Shown here: in pieces, positions 1 through 11,121 of the stretch
Numbering within the stretch: position 1 is the stretch's first letter
How the letters are laid out: each line of letters opens with the position of its first letter
Source of the DNA: Planctomycetota bacterium
Lineage (GTDB): Bacteria > Planctomycetota > UBA1135
Assembly (NCBI GenBank): GCA_004295085.1
Contig: SHNF01000017.1
Coordinates: forward strand, 125,058 to 189,057
Reading direction: 5' to 3'
DNA length: 64,000 bases
The notes under the pieces: generated by a model
What the model saw: the letters and a program-made list of their open reading frames with translations, nothing else
Told to the model about the DNA's origin: nothing
Databases searched by the model: none
Position numbers and translations under genes: made by a program

Positions 1-36
1 CTCGCGGCCGCCGGCATTTTGACGACGGCCGATGCT

Positions 37-984
37 ATGGACATGCGCAACCACTCCATCACCCTTTGCGCGATCGCCCTGATCCTCCTTCCCGGCCGCT
101 GGTTCGCCCGCGCGCCGCTGCCAGCACCCCGGCAGGAGGTCGGCGTCGCCGCCGCGCGCGGCGAGGTCTTCGTGGCCGGCGGAATCACGAACACGACCAG
201 CGGCGTGCCTACGGTCGAGGCCTACGACCCGCGCAGCAACTCCTGGCGTTCGGTGGCGGACCTCCCGATCGCGGTGCACCACACCGGACTCGCCGGCGTC
301 GGCAACCGCCTGTTCTGCATCGGCGGGCTCCGGCCCGGCGGCTTCGGGCCCACGGATCAGGTCTTCGAGTACGACTTCGGCCAGGACCTCTGGACCCCGC
401 GTGCGCCGATGCCGACCCGCCGCGGCGCCACCGGCATCGCGGTCTGGAACGGCATCGTCTACGTGGCCGGCGGGACCGGGGTCAGCGGCTCGGTGACTGC
501 CTTCGAGGCCTACGACCCTGCCACGAACACCTGGACGGTGCTGCCGGACTTCAGCGTCGCGCGCAATCACCTGGCCGCGGGCGCGGTCGCCGGCCGGATC
601 GTCGTGCTCGCCGGCCGCGACAGCGGCCTGGTCCCCCAGACCGAGGTCTTCGACGTCGCCACGGGCACCTGGTCCTTCGGCGCGCCCATCCCGACGCCGC
701 GCGGCGGTTGCGGCGGCGCCACAGTCGGCGATCGCATCTTCGTGATCGGCGGCGAAGGCAACCCGAACACCCCGACCGGTGTCTTCGACGACGTGGAGGC
801 CTACGACCTGCTCAGCGACACCTGGTCCACCTTCACTCCCATGCGGACGCCCCGCCACGGCATCGGCGCGGTCGGCCAGCTCGACAACCGCCGCAACCTC
901 GGCTTCGTTCTGGTCCCCGGCGGCGCCACCCAGCAGGGCTTCGGCCCCTCCGCCGCCAACGAAGTGTTCGTGTTCCGGCCCTGA
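37..984 (+). CDS. Exported Kelch-repeat protein
   Basis: The protein (about 315 residues) begins with a basic and then hydrophobic segment that looks like a signal peptide. About five Kelch blades follow. Their repeating marks are VFVAGG, VYVAGG and VFVIGG strands, then AYDP and NTW or DTW motifs, so the product is probably a single beta-propeller outside the cytoplasm. Kelch propellers bind proteins or sugars, but no enzymatic partner is visible here. A TTG at 19 also opens the frame, and ATG codons lie at 37 and 43. None has a clear ribosome binding site, and I prefer 37 because it puts the hydrophobic core near the N-terminus. The gene converges on the DUF488 gene nine bases downstream. 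The true ligand is unknown. Confidence 0.75.
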   Translation: MDMRNHSITLCAIALILLPGRWFARAPLPAPRQEVGVAAARGEVFVAGGITNTTSGVPTVEAYDPRSNSWRSVADLPIAVHHTGLAGVGNRLFCIGGLRPGGFGPTDQVFEYDFGQDLWTPRAPMPTRRGATGIAVWNGIVYVAGGTGVSGSVTAFEAYDPATNTWTVLPDFSVARNHLAAGAVAGRIVVLAGRDSGLVPQTEVFDVATGTWSFGAPIPTPRGGCGGATVGDRIFVIGGEGNPNTPTGVFDDVEAYDLLSDTWSTFTPMRTPRHGIGAVGQLDNRRNLGFVLVPGGATQQGFGPSAANEVFVFRP

Positions 985-993
985 GGGCCGTCA

Positions 994-1422
994 TCAGGAG
1001 GAGGGCGGCTTCTTCTTACGGCTCTGCGCCTCGACCAGCGCGCGGACCAGCCGCCGGTGGCAGTGGATGCCGGCTTCGCCTTCGGCGTCGGCGCGGCACT
1101 CGCACAGGAGCGTGACGGTTGCGCCGGCGCGGAGCTGCGCCGCCAGCTCGGCGACGGCCTGGCGCGCGTCGGGGCCGCGCATCTCAGCCTGGAAGCGCTG
1201 CACGTAGTCGTCCCAGCCGAGCCCGGCGTGCTTGAACGCCATCAGGAGCTCGCGGCTGGGCGCGAGGCGCTTGTCCCAGCGCGCGGCGACCTTCTCGCGC
1301 GTCATCCCGCGCGGCCAGAGGCGCGTGATCAGGACGCGCTCTCCGTCCGCGGGATCCGGAGCATCGCGTACGCGCCGGGTCCGCATGACGCCCGGCACTG
1401 GACCCGGCGCGGCCGGGCTCAT
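994..1422 (-). CDS. DUF488 family protein
   Basis: The product (142 residues) matches the small DUF488/YeaO-type family, whose biochemical role is not established. The N-terminal core has the family signature of a basic motif, then RVLITRLWPRGM, and later the motif LLCEC. The start at 1422 overlaps the stop of the upstream exported hydrolase in an ATGA arrangement, which suggests translational coupling. An internal ATG at 1386 gives an N-terminus closer to the usual family length. The C-terminus is lysine-rich. There is no signal peptide, so the protein is cytoplasmic. Confidence 0.8.
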   Translation of the reverse strand: MSPAAPGPVPGVMRTRRVRDAPDPADGERVLITRLWPRGMTREKVAARWDKRLAPSRELLMAFKHAGLGWDDYVQRFQAEMRGPDARQAVAELAAQLRAGATVTLLCECRADAEGEAGIHCHRRLVRALVEAQSRKKKPPSS

Positions 1423-3887
1423 TCCTCGGCGAAGCTCAGGCCAGGCGCGTCCTCCCGCGGCACGACGGGCAGCAGGACGTGGCTCGCGTGCTGCGCGTCG
1501 TGGTAGATGGTGTTGGCCGCCACCACCGCCGTGGTCGCAGTGTCCTGCGGTTCCAGCGTGTTGAGGTTGCGGCCGTAGGCGGGCCAGGCCCAGGAGCTGA
1601 TCTCGAGCTGGATGCGCTCGCCCGCCTGCAGGCGCAGCCCCTTGGCCCAGCAGTCGATCTCGACGCGCGTGACGGTCCCTGGCGGCACCGGAGCGTCCTT
1701 GCGCGGATCCGTGGCGTAGCGCAGGCGCTGCACGCCGCCGGCGAGGGCGAAGCGCTGGCCGGCGGGCGTGAGCCGGTAGAGCGCGGCCACGAAGTCGGTG
1801 TCGGCGGCATCCGTGGCAGCGAACACGACCACCTTCACCGGCCCGACCAGCTCGCAGGGGCCGGCCAGCGGCGGCGAGGTGTAGTCGAGCGCGTCCGCGC
1901 GGTCCGGCTCGTCCGACTGGTCGGCCGTGGCCTCGGCGCCGGAGAGGTCGGTGATGTCCACCTCGAACGCCGGGACATCCATCGGGTCATAGTGGAAGGT
2001 GTCGGAGGCCGCGCCTTCCCGCGGCGGCGCGAGTCCCAGCCGCCCGTCGCCGTCGCGGGTGGTCGCGTGCCCCGCGCTCGAGAGATGCAGCGGCGTAAAG
2101 GCGGTCTGCGGCAGGGGCCAGTCCGCCTCCGCCGACCAGCGGTTGCTCCCCATCGTGAACACAAGCACGGGCGGCTCGTCTTCGATGCCGTTGTCGATGC
2201 CTTTGAGGTAGCGGTCGAAGAAACGCAGGATGCGCGCGTCGAGATCCACCACGGCCTCGTCGCCGAAGTCGACGTCGCCGATGCTGCGCGCCGAATTGAA
2301 CATGTGCGTCCACGGGCCCAGGATCAGGTACTGGGCCCGGCGCGCGGCTTCCGTCTTCGCGCCGGCGCGCATGCCGGGATAGTTCAGGATGGCGCCCGGC
2401 ATGTCGCCGTCGAACCAGCCCGAGATGTGCAGGACCGGCAGGTCCATGCTGCCGAAGGAGTCCTGGTACGACGCCGGCTCCCAGTACTCGCGATCGTGCG
2501 GCGGATGCGCCAGCCAGACATCGAGGAACTCCTGCTCGCTCAATTGGAGCGCCTGGTCGAAGTCGGCGAGCGGCAGCGTGGCGAATGCCTGCTCCCAGTC
2601 CACGCCCTCCGCCCAGCTCGTCCCATGGTCCATGGATTCGAGCACCCGGGCCCACCAGCCGGCGCCCAGGTGGAACGCGCCGCCTTCGTAGGGGAAGTTC
2701 TCCTGCGGGTCCGGCGGCGAGACCTGGGGCACGATGCAGCGCAGGTGCGGGTTGCCGCTCTTGGCCGCCAGCCACTGCACCATGCCGACGTAGCTGGCGC
2801 CGACCATGCCGATCTTGCCGTCGCTCCAGGGCTGCTGCGCGATCCAGTCCAGGGTGTCCGATCCGTCCCGCGCCTCGTGCATGAACGGGAGCCACTCGCC
2901 CTCGCTGTCGAAGCGCCCGCGCACGTCCTGGGCCACGAAGGCGTAGCCGCGGCGCGCGAAGTATTCCCCTTTGAGCGCTGCTTCGGTGATGCGCTTGTAC
3001 GGAGTGCGCGCGAGCACCGTGGGAAACGGACCTTTCCCCTCCGGCACGTAGATGTCCGCGGCCAGCGCCACGCCGTCCCGCATCGGCACCATGACCTGGC
3101 GCTGGATCACCGCCTTGTAGTCCGGAGGCGAGAGCAGCTCGCGCCAGGGCCCGCTGTCCACCAGCGAGGTCGGCGGGCGCCGGGTGCTGGCGATGGTCTC
3201 GTAGCCCTCCGCCACCACCGTGATCTGCTGCCCGGGGATCTCCATGCGCAGCGGCAGTCCTTCCGGAGTGCAGATCAGTGTCACGTCCACTTGCGGCGGC
3301 AGGCGCACTTTCGACACCCGCAGCGCCACAGCGTGGCCGCGCACGGTTTGCGTGGACTCCTGCGTTCCGAGGTGCTCCACGGGGAATTCCGTGGCGCCGC
3401 TGGCGAGCAGCGCCGTGATCTTCGCGCCGGGCTCCAGCGTCCCCGCGGCCTCCTTCGCGGCCAGGATGCGGCCCAGATCCACCATGCTGGCCCACAGCAG
3501 GTTCTCGAAGAAGAAGGCGTCCGGGCCGCCCTCGATCTCCACCGACCGCTCGTCCTCCATGCCCGACACCTGGACACGGAGCTTGCCGGCTTCGAACACG
3601 CCGCGGAAATCGAATTTCTTGTCGCCGGAGTCGCTGGTCACCTCCAGCTCCTGCTTCCCGTCGGCGTGGCGCAGCACCCTGGCCGTGTACGCGCCCTTCT
3701 GCATGCCGAAAACGTCGAAGCTGCCCGCGCTGGACCAGCCGTCAGGGGCCAGAGTCACGGTTTCACGGCCGATCTCGCCCTCGCCGAGAGTGGCCACGTA
3801 GGTCAGGCTTGCAGGGTGGAGCGGATCCTCCTGCGCGGCCGCAAACGGCGGCAGGCAGAGGAGGAAGAGCAGGCACAGGGTACGCAT
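1419..3887 (-). CDS. Exported CocE/NonD-type alpha/beta hydrolase (S15 family)
   Basis: This protein of about 822 residues is probably an esterase or acylaminopeptidase of the CocE/X-Pro dipeptidyl-peptidase (S15) family. It has a signal peptide ending near the motif FAAAQ. A beta-rich domain of about 230 residues follows, resembling DUF3108-like periplasmic domains. Then come the alpha/beta hydrolase core with nucleophile elbow GASYVG (Ser near residue 367), a GWFDGD motif, a GPWTH motif carrying the likely catalytic His, and a C-terminal jelly-roll domain. I chose the ATG at 3887 over 3941 because GGGAG lies just upstream and the signal peptide then starts cleanly. The N-terminal domain is not part of standard CocE enzymes. 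Substrate unknown. Confidence 0.85.
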   Translation of the reverse strand: MRTLCLLFLLCLPPFAAAQEDPLHPASLTYVATLGEGEIGRETVTLAPDGWSSAGSFDVFGMQKGAYTARVLRHADGKQELEVTSDSGDKKFDFRGVFEAGKLRVQVSGMEDERSVEIEGGPDAFFFENLLWASMVDLGRILAAKEAAGTLEPGAKITALLASGATEFPVEHLGTQESTQTVRGHAVALRVSKVRLPPQVDVTLICTPEGLPLRMEIPGQQITVVAEGYETIASTRRPPTSLVDSGPWRELLSPPDYKAVIQRQVMVPMRDGVALAADIYVPEGKGPFPTVLARTPYKRITEAALKGEYFARRGYAFVAQDVRGRFDSEGEWLPFMHEARDGSDTLDWIAQQPWSDGKIGMVGASYVGMVQWLAAKSGNPHLRCIVPQVSPPDPQENFPYEGGAFHLGAGWWARVLESMDHGTSWAEGVDWEQAFATLPLADFDQALQLSEQEFLDVWLAHPPHDREYWEPASYQDSFGSMDLPVLHISGWFDGDMPGAILNYPGMRAGAKTEAARRAQYLILGPWTHMFNSARSIGDVDFGDEAVVDLDARILRFFDRYLKGIDNGIEDEPPVLVFTMGSNRWSAEADWPLPQTAFTPLHLSSAGHATTRDGDGRLGLAPPREGAASDTFHYDPMDVPAFEVDITDLSGAEATADQSDEPDRADALDYTSPPLAGPCELVGPVKVVVFAATDAADTDFVAALYRLTPAGQRFALAGGVQRLRYATDPRKDAPVPPGTVTRVEIDCWAKGLRLQAGERIQLEISSWAWPAYGRNLNTLEPQDTATTAVVAANTIYHDAQHASHVLLPVVPREDAPGLSFAEE

Positions 3888-3974
3888 TGCATTCTCCCGA
3901 GAACCGCCAGCGTAGCAGGCGCCGGCGGCTGCCACTTTCATTCGCTCCGCCGTTCCACCCGCCGGTCACAGCGC

Positions 3975-4002
3975 GCGCATATTCGCAAGCGCATGTTCGC
4001 AA
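3975..4002. repeat. Two tandem 14-bp near-identical units upstream of the hydrolase gene
   Basis: Two adjacent copies of GCGCATRTTCGCAA (3975-3988 and 3989-4002) differ at one position. They lie in the 146-bp gap between dnaE and the exported hydrolase, about 90 bases upstream of the hydrolase start. Each unit contains short opposed GCG and CGC elements, so they could be tandem operator half-sites, but no regulator is identified. Confidence 0.5.
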
Positions 4003-4033
4003 AAAGGTGATGCACGGGCTGGCGTTCGCAGGG

Positions 4034-7582
<3,549 letters not shown>

Positions 7583-7606
7583 GACCCGGCTGGCGGCGGG
7601 AGACGA

Positions 7607-7612
7607 ATCCTA
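7607..7612 (-). promoter_or_regulatory. Predicted -10 element of dnaE
   Basis: TAGGAT on the minus strand ends 24 bases before the dnaE ATG, giving a short leader of about 17 bases. No convincing -35 or Shine-Dalgarno sequence is seen. Confidence 0.45.
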
Positions 7613-7640
7613 GGCGCCGGCGGCGGCCGCCGCCAGTGCG

Positions 7641-8852
7641 CTAGCCGGCGGCTTCGCGCTCCACACCGGCGACGCTGCCGAGGCGCTGGCGCGCGCGCTC
7701 GAAGCCGCCCAGGAAACGCTCGACGTGGGCGTCGGTGTGCGTCGCCATGAAGGAGCAGCGCAGGAGGTCCATGCCGGCCGGCACGGCCGGCGCGGTCACG
7801 GGGTTCACGAACACGCCCTCCTCCAGCAGGACCTTCCAGAAGCGGAACACGTACTCGCGGTCGCCCAGGATCACGGGCACGATCGGGCTCTGGGTGCTGC
7901 CGGTGTTGAACCCGAGCTCCGCCAGGCCCTTGCGCGCGCGCGCGGCGATGTCGAGCACGCGCCGGCGTCGCTCCGGCTCGGCCTCGATGATGTCCAGGCA
8001 CTTGAGGGCCGTGGCGCACACCGCCGGGGGCGTCGCGGCCGAGAAGATCATGCTGCGGGCGTGGTGGCGGATGTACTCGATCACGATCTCCGGTCCGGTG
8101 CAGAAGCCCCCGATCCCGGCCAGCGACTTGCTGAAGGTGCCCATGATCAGGTCCACCTGGTCGTCCAGGCCGAAGTGGTCGGCCGTGCCCGCCCCGCGCT
8201 CGCCGTACACGCCGAACGAGTGGGCGTCGTCCACCAGCACGCGGGCGCCGTACTTCTGGCACAGGGCCACGATCTCGGGCAGCGGCGCCAGCTCGCCCGT
8301 CATGCTGAACAGGCCGTCGGTGACGACCAGCATGCCGCGGCCGTCGCCGGCGCCCAGGTGCTCCTCCAGGGCCTCCATGTCGGCGTGCCGGTACTTGCGC
8401 ACCTCGGCGAAGCTCAGCCGGCAGCCGTCGATGATGGAGGCGTGGTTCTCCCGGTCGCAGAGGATCAGCTCGTCGCGCGCGCCCAGCGAGGCGATGACGC
8501 CCAGGCAGGCCTGGAAGCCGGTCGGGAACACGATCCCGGCCTCCTTGCCGGTGATCTCCGCCAGGCGCGACTCCAGCTCCAGGTGCATCCGCAGGGTCCC
8601 GTTCAGGAAGCGCGAGCCGGTGCAGCCGGTGCCGTACGCAGCCAGGGCCTCCTGGGCGGCCGCGATCACCCGGGGGTCATGGGTCAGCCCCAGGTAGTTG
8701 TTGGAGCCGGCCATGACGACCCGGCGGCCGTCGATGAGCACTTCGGTCCCCTCCGACGCCTCGATGGGCCGGAAGTAGGGGTACAGGCCAACCTTCTTGA
8801 CGGCTTCCCAAGGCTGGGGCTCGAAGCACTTGGCGAATACATCACGCCGCAT
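7641..8852 (-). CDS. Alpha-oxoamine synthase, serine palmitoyltransferase-like
   Basis: This is a PLP-dependent fold-type I enzyme (403 residues) of the family that condenses an amino acid with an acyl-CoA (KBL, BioF, serine palmitoyltransferase). The PLP lysine lies in the motif GTFSKSLAG near residue 240, and the upstream DDAHSFG motif holds the cofactor Asp and His. The N-terminal motifs YPYFRPIE, GSNNYLGLT and GSRFLNGTL recall bacterial serine palmitoyltransferases more than KBL or BioF, as I remember them. No threonine dehydrogenase or biotin gene is nearby. A divergent gene for an NAD-dependent epimerase starts 109 bases away, which fits a lipid pathway. The substrate assignment is inference; the family assignment is firm. 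Confidence 0.8.
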   Translation of the reverse strand: MRRDVFAKCFEPQPWEAVKKVGLYPYFRPIEASEGTEVLIDGRRVVMAGSNNYLGLTHDPRVIAAAQEALAAYGTGCTGSRFLNGTLRMHLELESRLAEITGKEAGIVFPTGFQACLGVIASLGARDELILCDRENHASIIDGCRLSFAEVRKYRHADMEALEEHLGAGDGRGMLVVTDGLFSMTGELAPLPEIVALCQKYGARVLVDDAHSFGVYGERGAGTADHFGLDDQVDLIMGTFSKSLAGIGGFCTGPEIVIEYIRHHARSMIFSAATPPAVCATALKCLDIIEAEPERRRRVLDIAARARKGLAELGFNTGSTQSPIVPVILGDREYVFRFWKVLLEEGVFVNPVTAPAVPAGMDLLRCSFMATHTDAHVERFLGGFERARQRLGSVAGVEREAAG

Positions 8853-8858
8853 GCGCCT

Positions 8859-8864
8859 ATTCTC
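8859..8864 (-). promoter_or_regulatory. Possible -10 element of the oxoamine synthase gene
   Basis: GAGAAT on the minus strand ends six bases before the ATG at 8852, the same spacing as other leaderless candidates here. It overlaps GGGAG, which could instead be a Shine-Dalgarno sequence nine bases upstream, so the assignment is ambiguous. Confidence 0.3.
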
Positions 8865-8949
8865 CCGGAGCCGCCCGGCCGGGTCCAGCTTTTCGCGGAC
8901 GTTCTTCCAGGGGGCTCCCGGGGCGCAAGCGGTCCCCGCAGCGCCCCCC

Positions 8950-8955
8950 TAGAAT
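8950..8955 (+). promoter_or_regulatory. -10 element, leaderless start of the epimerase gene
   Basis: TAGAAT ends six bases before the GTG at 8962, so transcription would begin at or next to the start codon. No Shine-Dalgarno sequence is present. Confidence 0.6.
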
Positions 8956-8961
8956 CCGCCC

Positions 8962-9954
8962 GTGCAGGTCTTGCTGACGGGGGGCACCGGTTTCATCGGC
9001 AAAGCCGCTCTCGGCAGCCTCCTCCAGCGCGGCCACCGGGTGCGCGCCCTGGTCCGCGACCCGGCGCGCCTGCCGCGCTCCCAGCCCGAGGTGGAAGCCT
9101 GGAAGGGCTCCCTGGCGGACCGCGACAGCCTGCGCGGCGCGGCCGCCGGCATGGACGCGGTCCTGCACCTGGCCGGGGTCATCGCCGCCCGCTCGGCGCG
9201 GCAGTACACGGCGGTCAACGCCCGGGGCACGGCGCTGCTGGCCGCGGAATGCGCCGCCTCGGCCCCGCAGGCGCGCTGGGTGCAGGTCTCGAGCCTGGCG
9301 GCGACCGGTCCGGGCGACCCGGTGCGCGACGACACTCCGCCGCGGCCGGTGAGCGCCTATGGGCGCAGCAAGCTGGCGGGAGAGCAGGCTCTGGCCGCAT
9401 CCGGACTGCGCGACTGGGTGGCGCTGCGCCCGCCGGCGGTGTATGGCCCGGGCGACGCCGCTTTCCTGCCGCTCTTCCAGGCGGCGGCGCGCGGCCAGCC
9501 GGTGCCCATGCCGGCCGGACGCCTGGCGCACATCTCCTTCGTGTTCGTGGCCGACCTGGTGGAGGCCATGCTGGCGTCCCTGGAGGCGCCGTTCCTGCGC
9601 AGCGGTGCCGTCTATCACGTGGCGCACGCGCAGGCGGTGAGCCCGGAGCAGTTCCTGGAGCAGATCGCGGCGGCGGTGGGCGGGCGCGCGCGCGTGCTGC
9701 GCGTGCCGGTGGCCCTGCCCTGGTGCGCGGCGGCGCTGCTCAGCCCGCTGCGCTGGCTGACCGGCTGGCCCCAGTACCTGAGCCTGGACAAGGTCGCCGA
9801 GCTGACGGCGCCGGCCTGGGCCTGCGACCCCTCCGGCGCCGCGGCGGACTTCGGCTGGCGCGCCGCCACCGGGCTGGAGGCGGGCATCCGCGCCACCGCG
9901 CGCGCCTACGCGCAGGACGGCCGGCTGGCGCTGCGGGTTCCGGCCGCGACTTGA
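8962..9954 (+). CDS. NAD(P)-dependent epimerase/dehydratase (extended SDR)
   Basis: This oxidoreductase (330 residues) has an N-terminal Rossmann fold with the dinucleotide motif GGTGFIG and the catalytic YGRSK (Tyr-x-x-x-Lys). The length is typical for extended short-chain dehydrogenases acting on nucleotide sugars, steroids or lipid ketones. The GTG start is supported by a TAGAAT element six bases upstream. It is divergent from the serine-palmitoyltransferase-like gene. Extended SDRs of this kind (CerR) accompany serine palmitoyltransferase in Caulobacter sphingolipid synthesis, so a role as a lipid keto-reductase is possible but unproven. A general nucleotide-sugar epimerase role is the main alternative. 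Confidence 0.85.
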   Translation: MQVLLTGGTGFIGKAALGSLLQRGHRVRALVRDPARLPRSQPEVEAWKGSLADRDSLRGAAAGMDAVLHLAGVIAARSARQYTAVNARGTALLAAECAASAPQARWVQVSSLAATGPGDPVRDDTPPRPVSAYGRSKLAGEQALAASGLRDWVALRPPAVYGPGDAAFLPLFQAAARGQPVPMPAGRLAHISFVFVADLVEAMLASLEAPFLRSGAVYHVAHAQAVSPEQFLEQIAAAVGGRARVLRVPVALPWCAAALLSPLRWLTGWPQYLSLDKVAELTAPAWACDPSGAAADFGWRAATGLEAGIRATARAYAQDGRLALRVPAAT

Positions 9955-10003
9955 CGGCCGGCGGCCCGACGAGTGAAATCTTCCGCCCGCAACCGGGACC
10001 AGT

Positions 10004-10080
10004 GCACCTGTAGCTCAATTGGATAGAGCATCAGACTACGGATCTGAGGGTTTGAGGTTCGACTCCTCACAGGTGCACCA
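10004..10080 (+). tRNA. tRNA-Arg (anticodon ACG)
   Basis: A full cloverleaf is visible. The acceptor GCACCTG pairs with CAGGTGC, the anticodon stem TCAGA/TCTGA encloses loop CTACGGA (anticodon ACG), and the T arm TGAGG/CCTCA holds TTCGACT. CCA is encoded at 10078-10080. The first anticodon base A must be deaminated to inosine to read CGC and CGA, and the gene for that enzyme (tadA) begins directly after. Confidence 0.97.
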
Positions 10081-10083
10081 GCC

Positions 10084-10602
10084 TTGGCGCCAGCCTTGAA
10101 GCGGCTGTTTCCGCTGCAGCCGCCGTCGAGCGCGGAGGAACGCGACCAGCGCCTCATGCAGATGGCCCTGCGCCTGGCGCGGCAGGCCTTCGACGAGGAC
10201 GAGGTGCCCGTGGGCGCCCTGGTGGTCCGTGGCGACCGGGTGCTCGGCAGCTCCGGCAACCAGGTGGAGCGCCTGGCCGACGCCACCGCCCACGCCGAGA
10301 TGCTGGCCCTGAGCCAGGCCTTCGCCGCCGCGGGCGCGAAGCGCCTGGACGGCGCCGAGCTGATCTGCACGCTGGAGCCCTGCCTGCAGTGCGCCGGGGC
10401 GCTGCTGCACGCGCGCGTGGCGCGGGTGGTGTACGGCGCCGCCGATCCCAAGTTCGGCGCGGTGGAGTCGCTGCTGCGCGCGTTCGAGCTGCCCGGCCTC
10501 AACCATCGCGTGCTGGCGCGCGGCGGGGTGTGCGCCGTGGAATCGGCCGAGCTGCTGCGCCGCTTCTTCCGGCTGCGCCGCGGCGACCCCCGCGAGGCCT
10601 GA
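10084..10602 (+). CDS. tadA: tRNA-specific adenosine-34 deaminase
   Basis: TadA converts A34 to inosine in tRNA-Arg(ACG), which lets one tRNA read CGU, CGC and CGA. The product (172 residues) has the deaminase zinc and proton-shuttle motif HAE near residues 70-72 and the PCLQC zinc motif near 99-103. The usual EVPVGA start of the fold comes after about 40 residues. I use the TTG at 10084; TTG 10099 is also possible. ATG 10156 would cut into the first helix. No ribosome binding site is visible. The coding region begins three bases after the encoded CCA of its own substrate tRNA, so the two are probably co-transcribed. Confidence 0.93.
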   Translation: MAPALKRLFPLQPPSSAEERDQRLMQMALRLARQAFDEDEVPVGALVVRGDRVLGSSGNQVERLADATAHAEMLALSQAFAAAGAKRLDGAELICTLEPCLQCAGALLHARVARVVYGAADPKFGAVESLLRAFELPGLNHRVLARGGVCAVESAELLRRFFRLRRGDPREA

Positions 10603-10616
10603 AGGGATGCCGGAGA

Positions 10617-10700
10617 AGGCACGCCGGCGGAGTCCGGCGGCGGAGTGCGGTGGCGGAACCGGCGGCGGAGACCGGCGGCAGAGACCGGCGGCAGAGGCGG
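10617..10700 (+). repeat. Degenerate GGCGGMGAVCC-type tandem repeat
   Basis: The intergenic stretch between tadA and the tRNA-Ser genes contains six or seven imperfect copies of a 10-12 bp unit built on CCGGCGGCRGAGA. It ends exactly at the TATCAT element. I see no open reading frame in it that looks real. It may be a simple-sequence expansion. Confidence 0.45.
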
Positions 10701-10706
10701 TATCAT
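10701..10706 (+). promoter_or_regulatory. -10 element of the tRNA-Ser/SRP RNA cluster
   Basis: TATCAT lies 18 bases upstream of the first tRNA-Ser and is the only A+T-rich hexamer in the region. No clear -35 is seen. It could drive both tRNA-Ser genes and possibly the SRP RNA. Confidence 0.45.
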
Positions 10707-10724
10707 TTCGCGCCCAATCCCCTG

Positions 10725-10815
<91 letters not shown>

Positions 10816-10838
10816 GTTCCTTGAAACTTGAAAACCGT

Positions 10839-10928
<90 letters not shown>

Positions 10929-10983
10929 TTTCCGCTCTCCTTCTCCCGCGCGCTGCTGTGCGACGAGGAGGGGAGGGGACGTC

Positions 10984-11104
10984 GTCGGAGCCGGGGGCTC
11001 GGTCCCGGGCAGCGGAGGCTTGCCGAACCGGGTCAGGCCGGGAACGGAGCAGCCCTAAGACAGGTCCTCCGGGTGCCGCGGGGCGCCGGGTCCTCGGCTC
11101 CGAC
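10984..11104 (+). ncRNA. ffs: Signal recognition particle RNA (4.5S-like)
   Basis: The conserved domain IV core is clear: GGTCAGG, then a CCG-GGAA-CGG tetraloop hairpin, then AGCAGCC. The termini pair as GTCGGAGCCG (10984-10993) with CGGCTCCGAC (11095-11104), giving a rod-like RNA of about 121 bases. This RNA binds Ffh to deliver nascent membrane and secreted proteins. It lies immediately upstream of dnaX, which is a conserved neighbourhood in many bacteria. Confidence 0.92.
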
Positions 11105-11121
11105 GGCGCCTCGCCGCCGCC

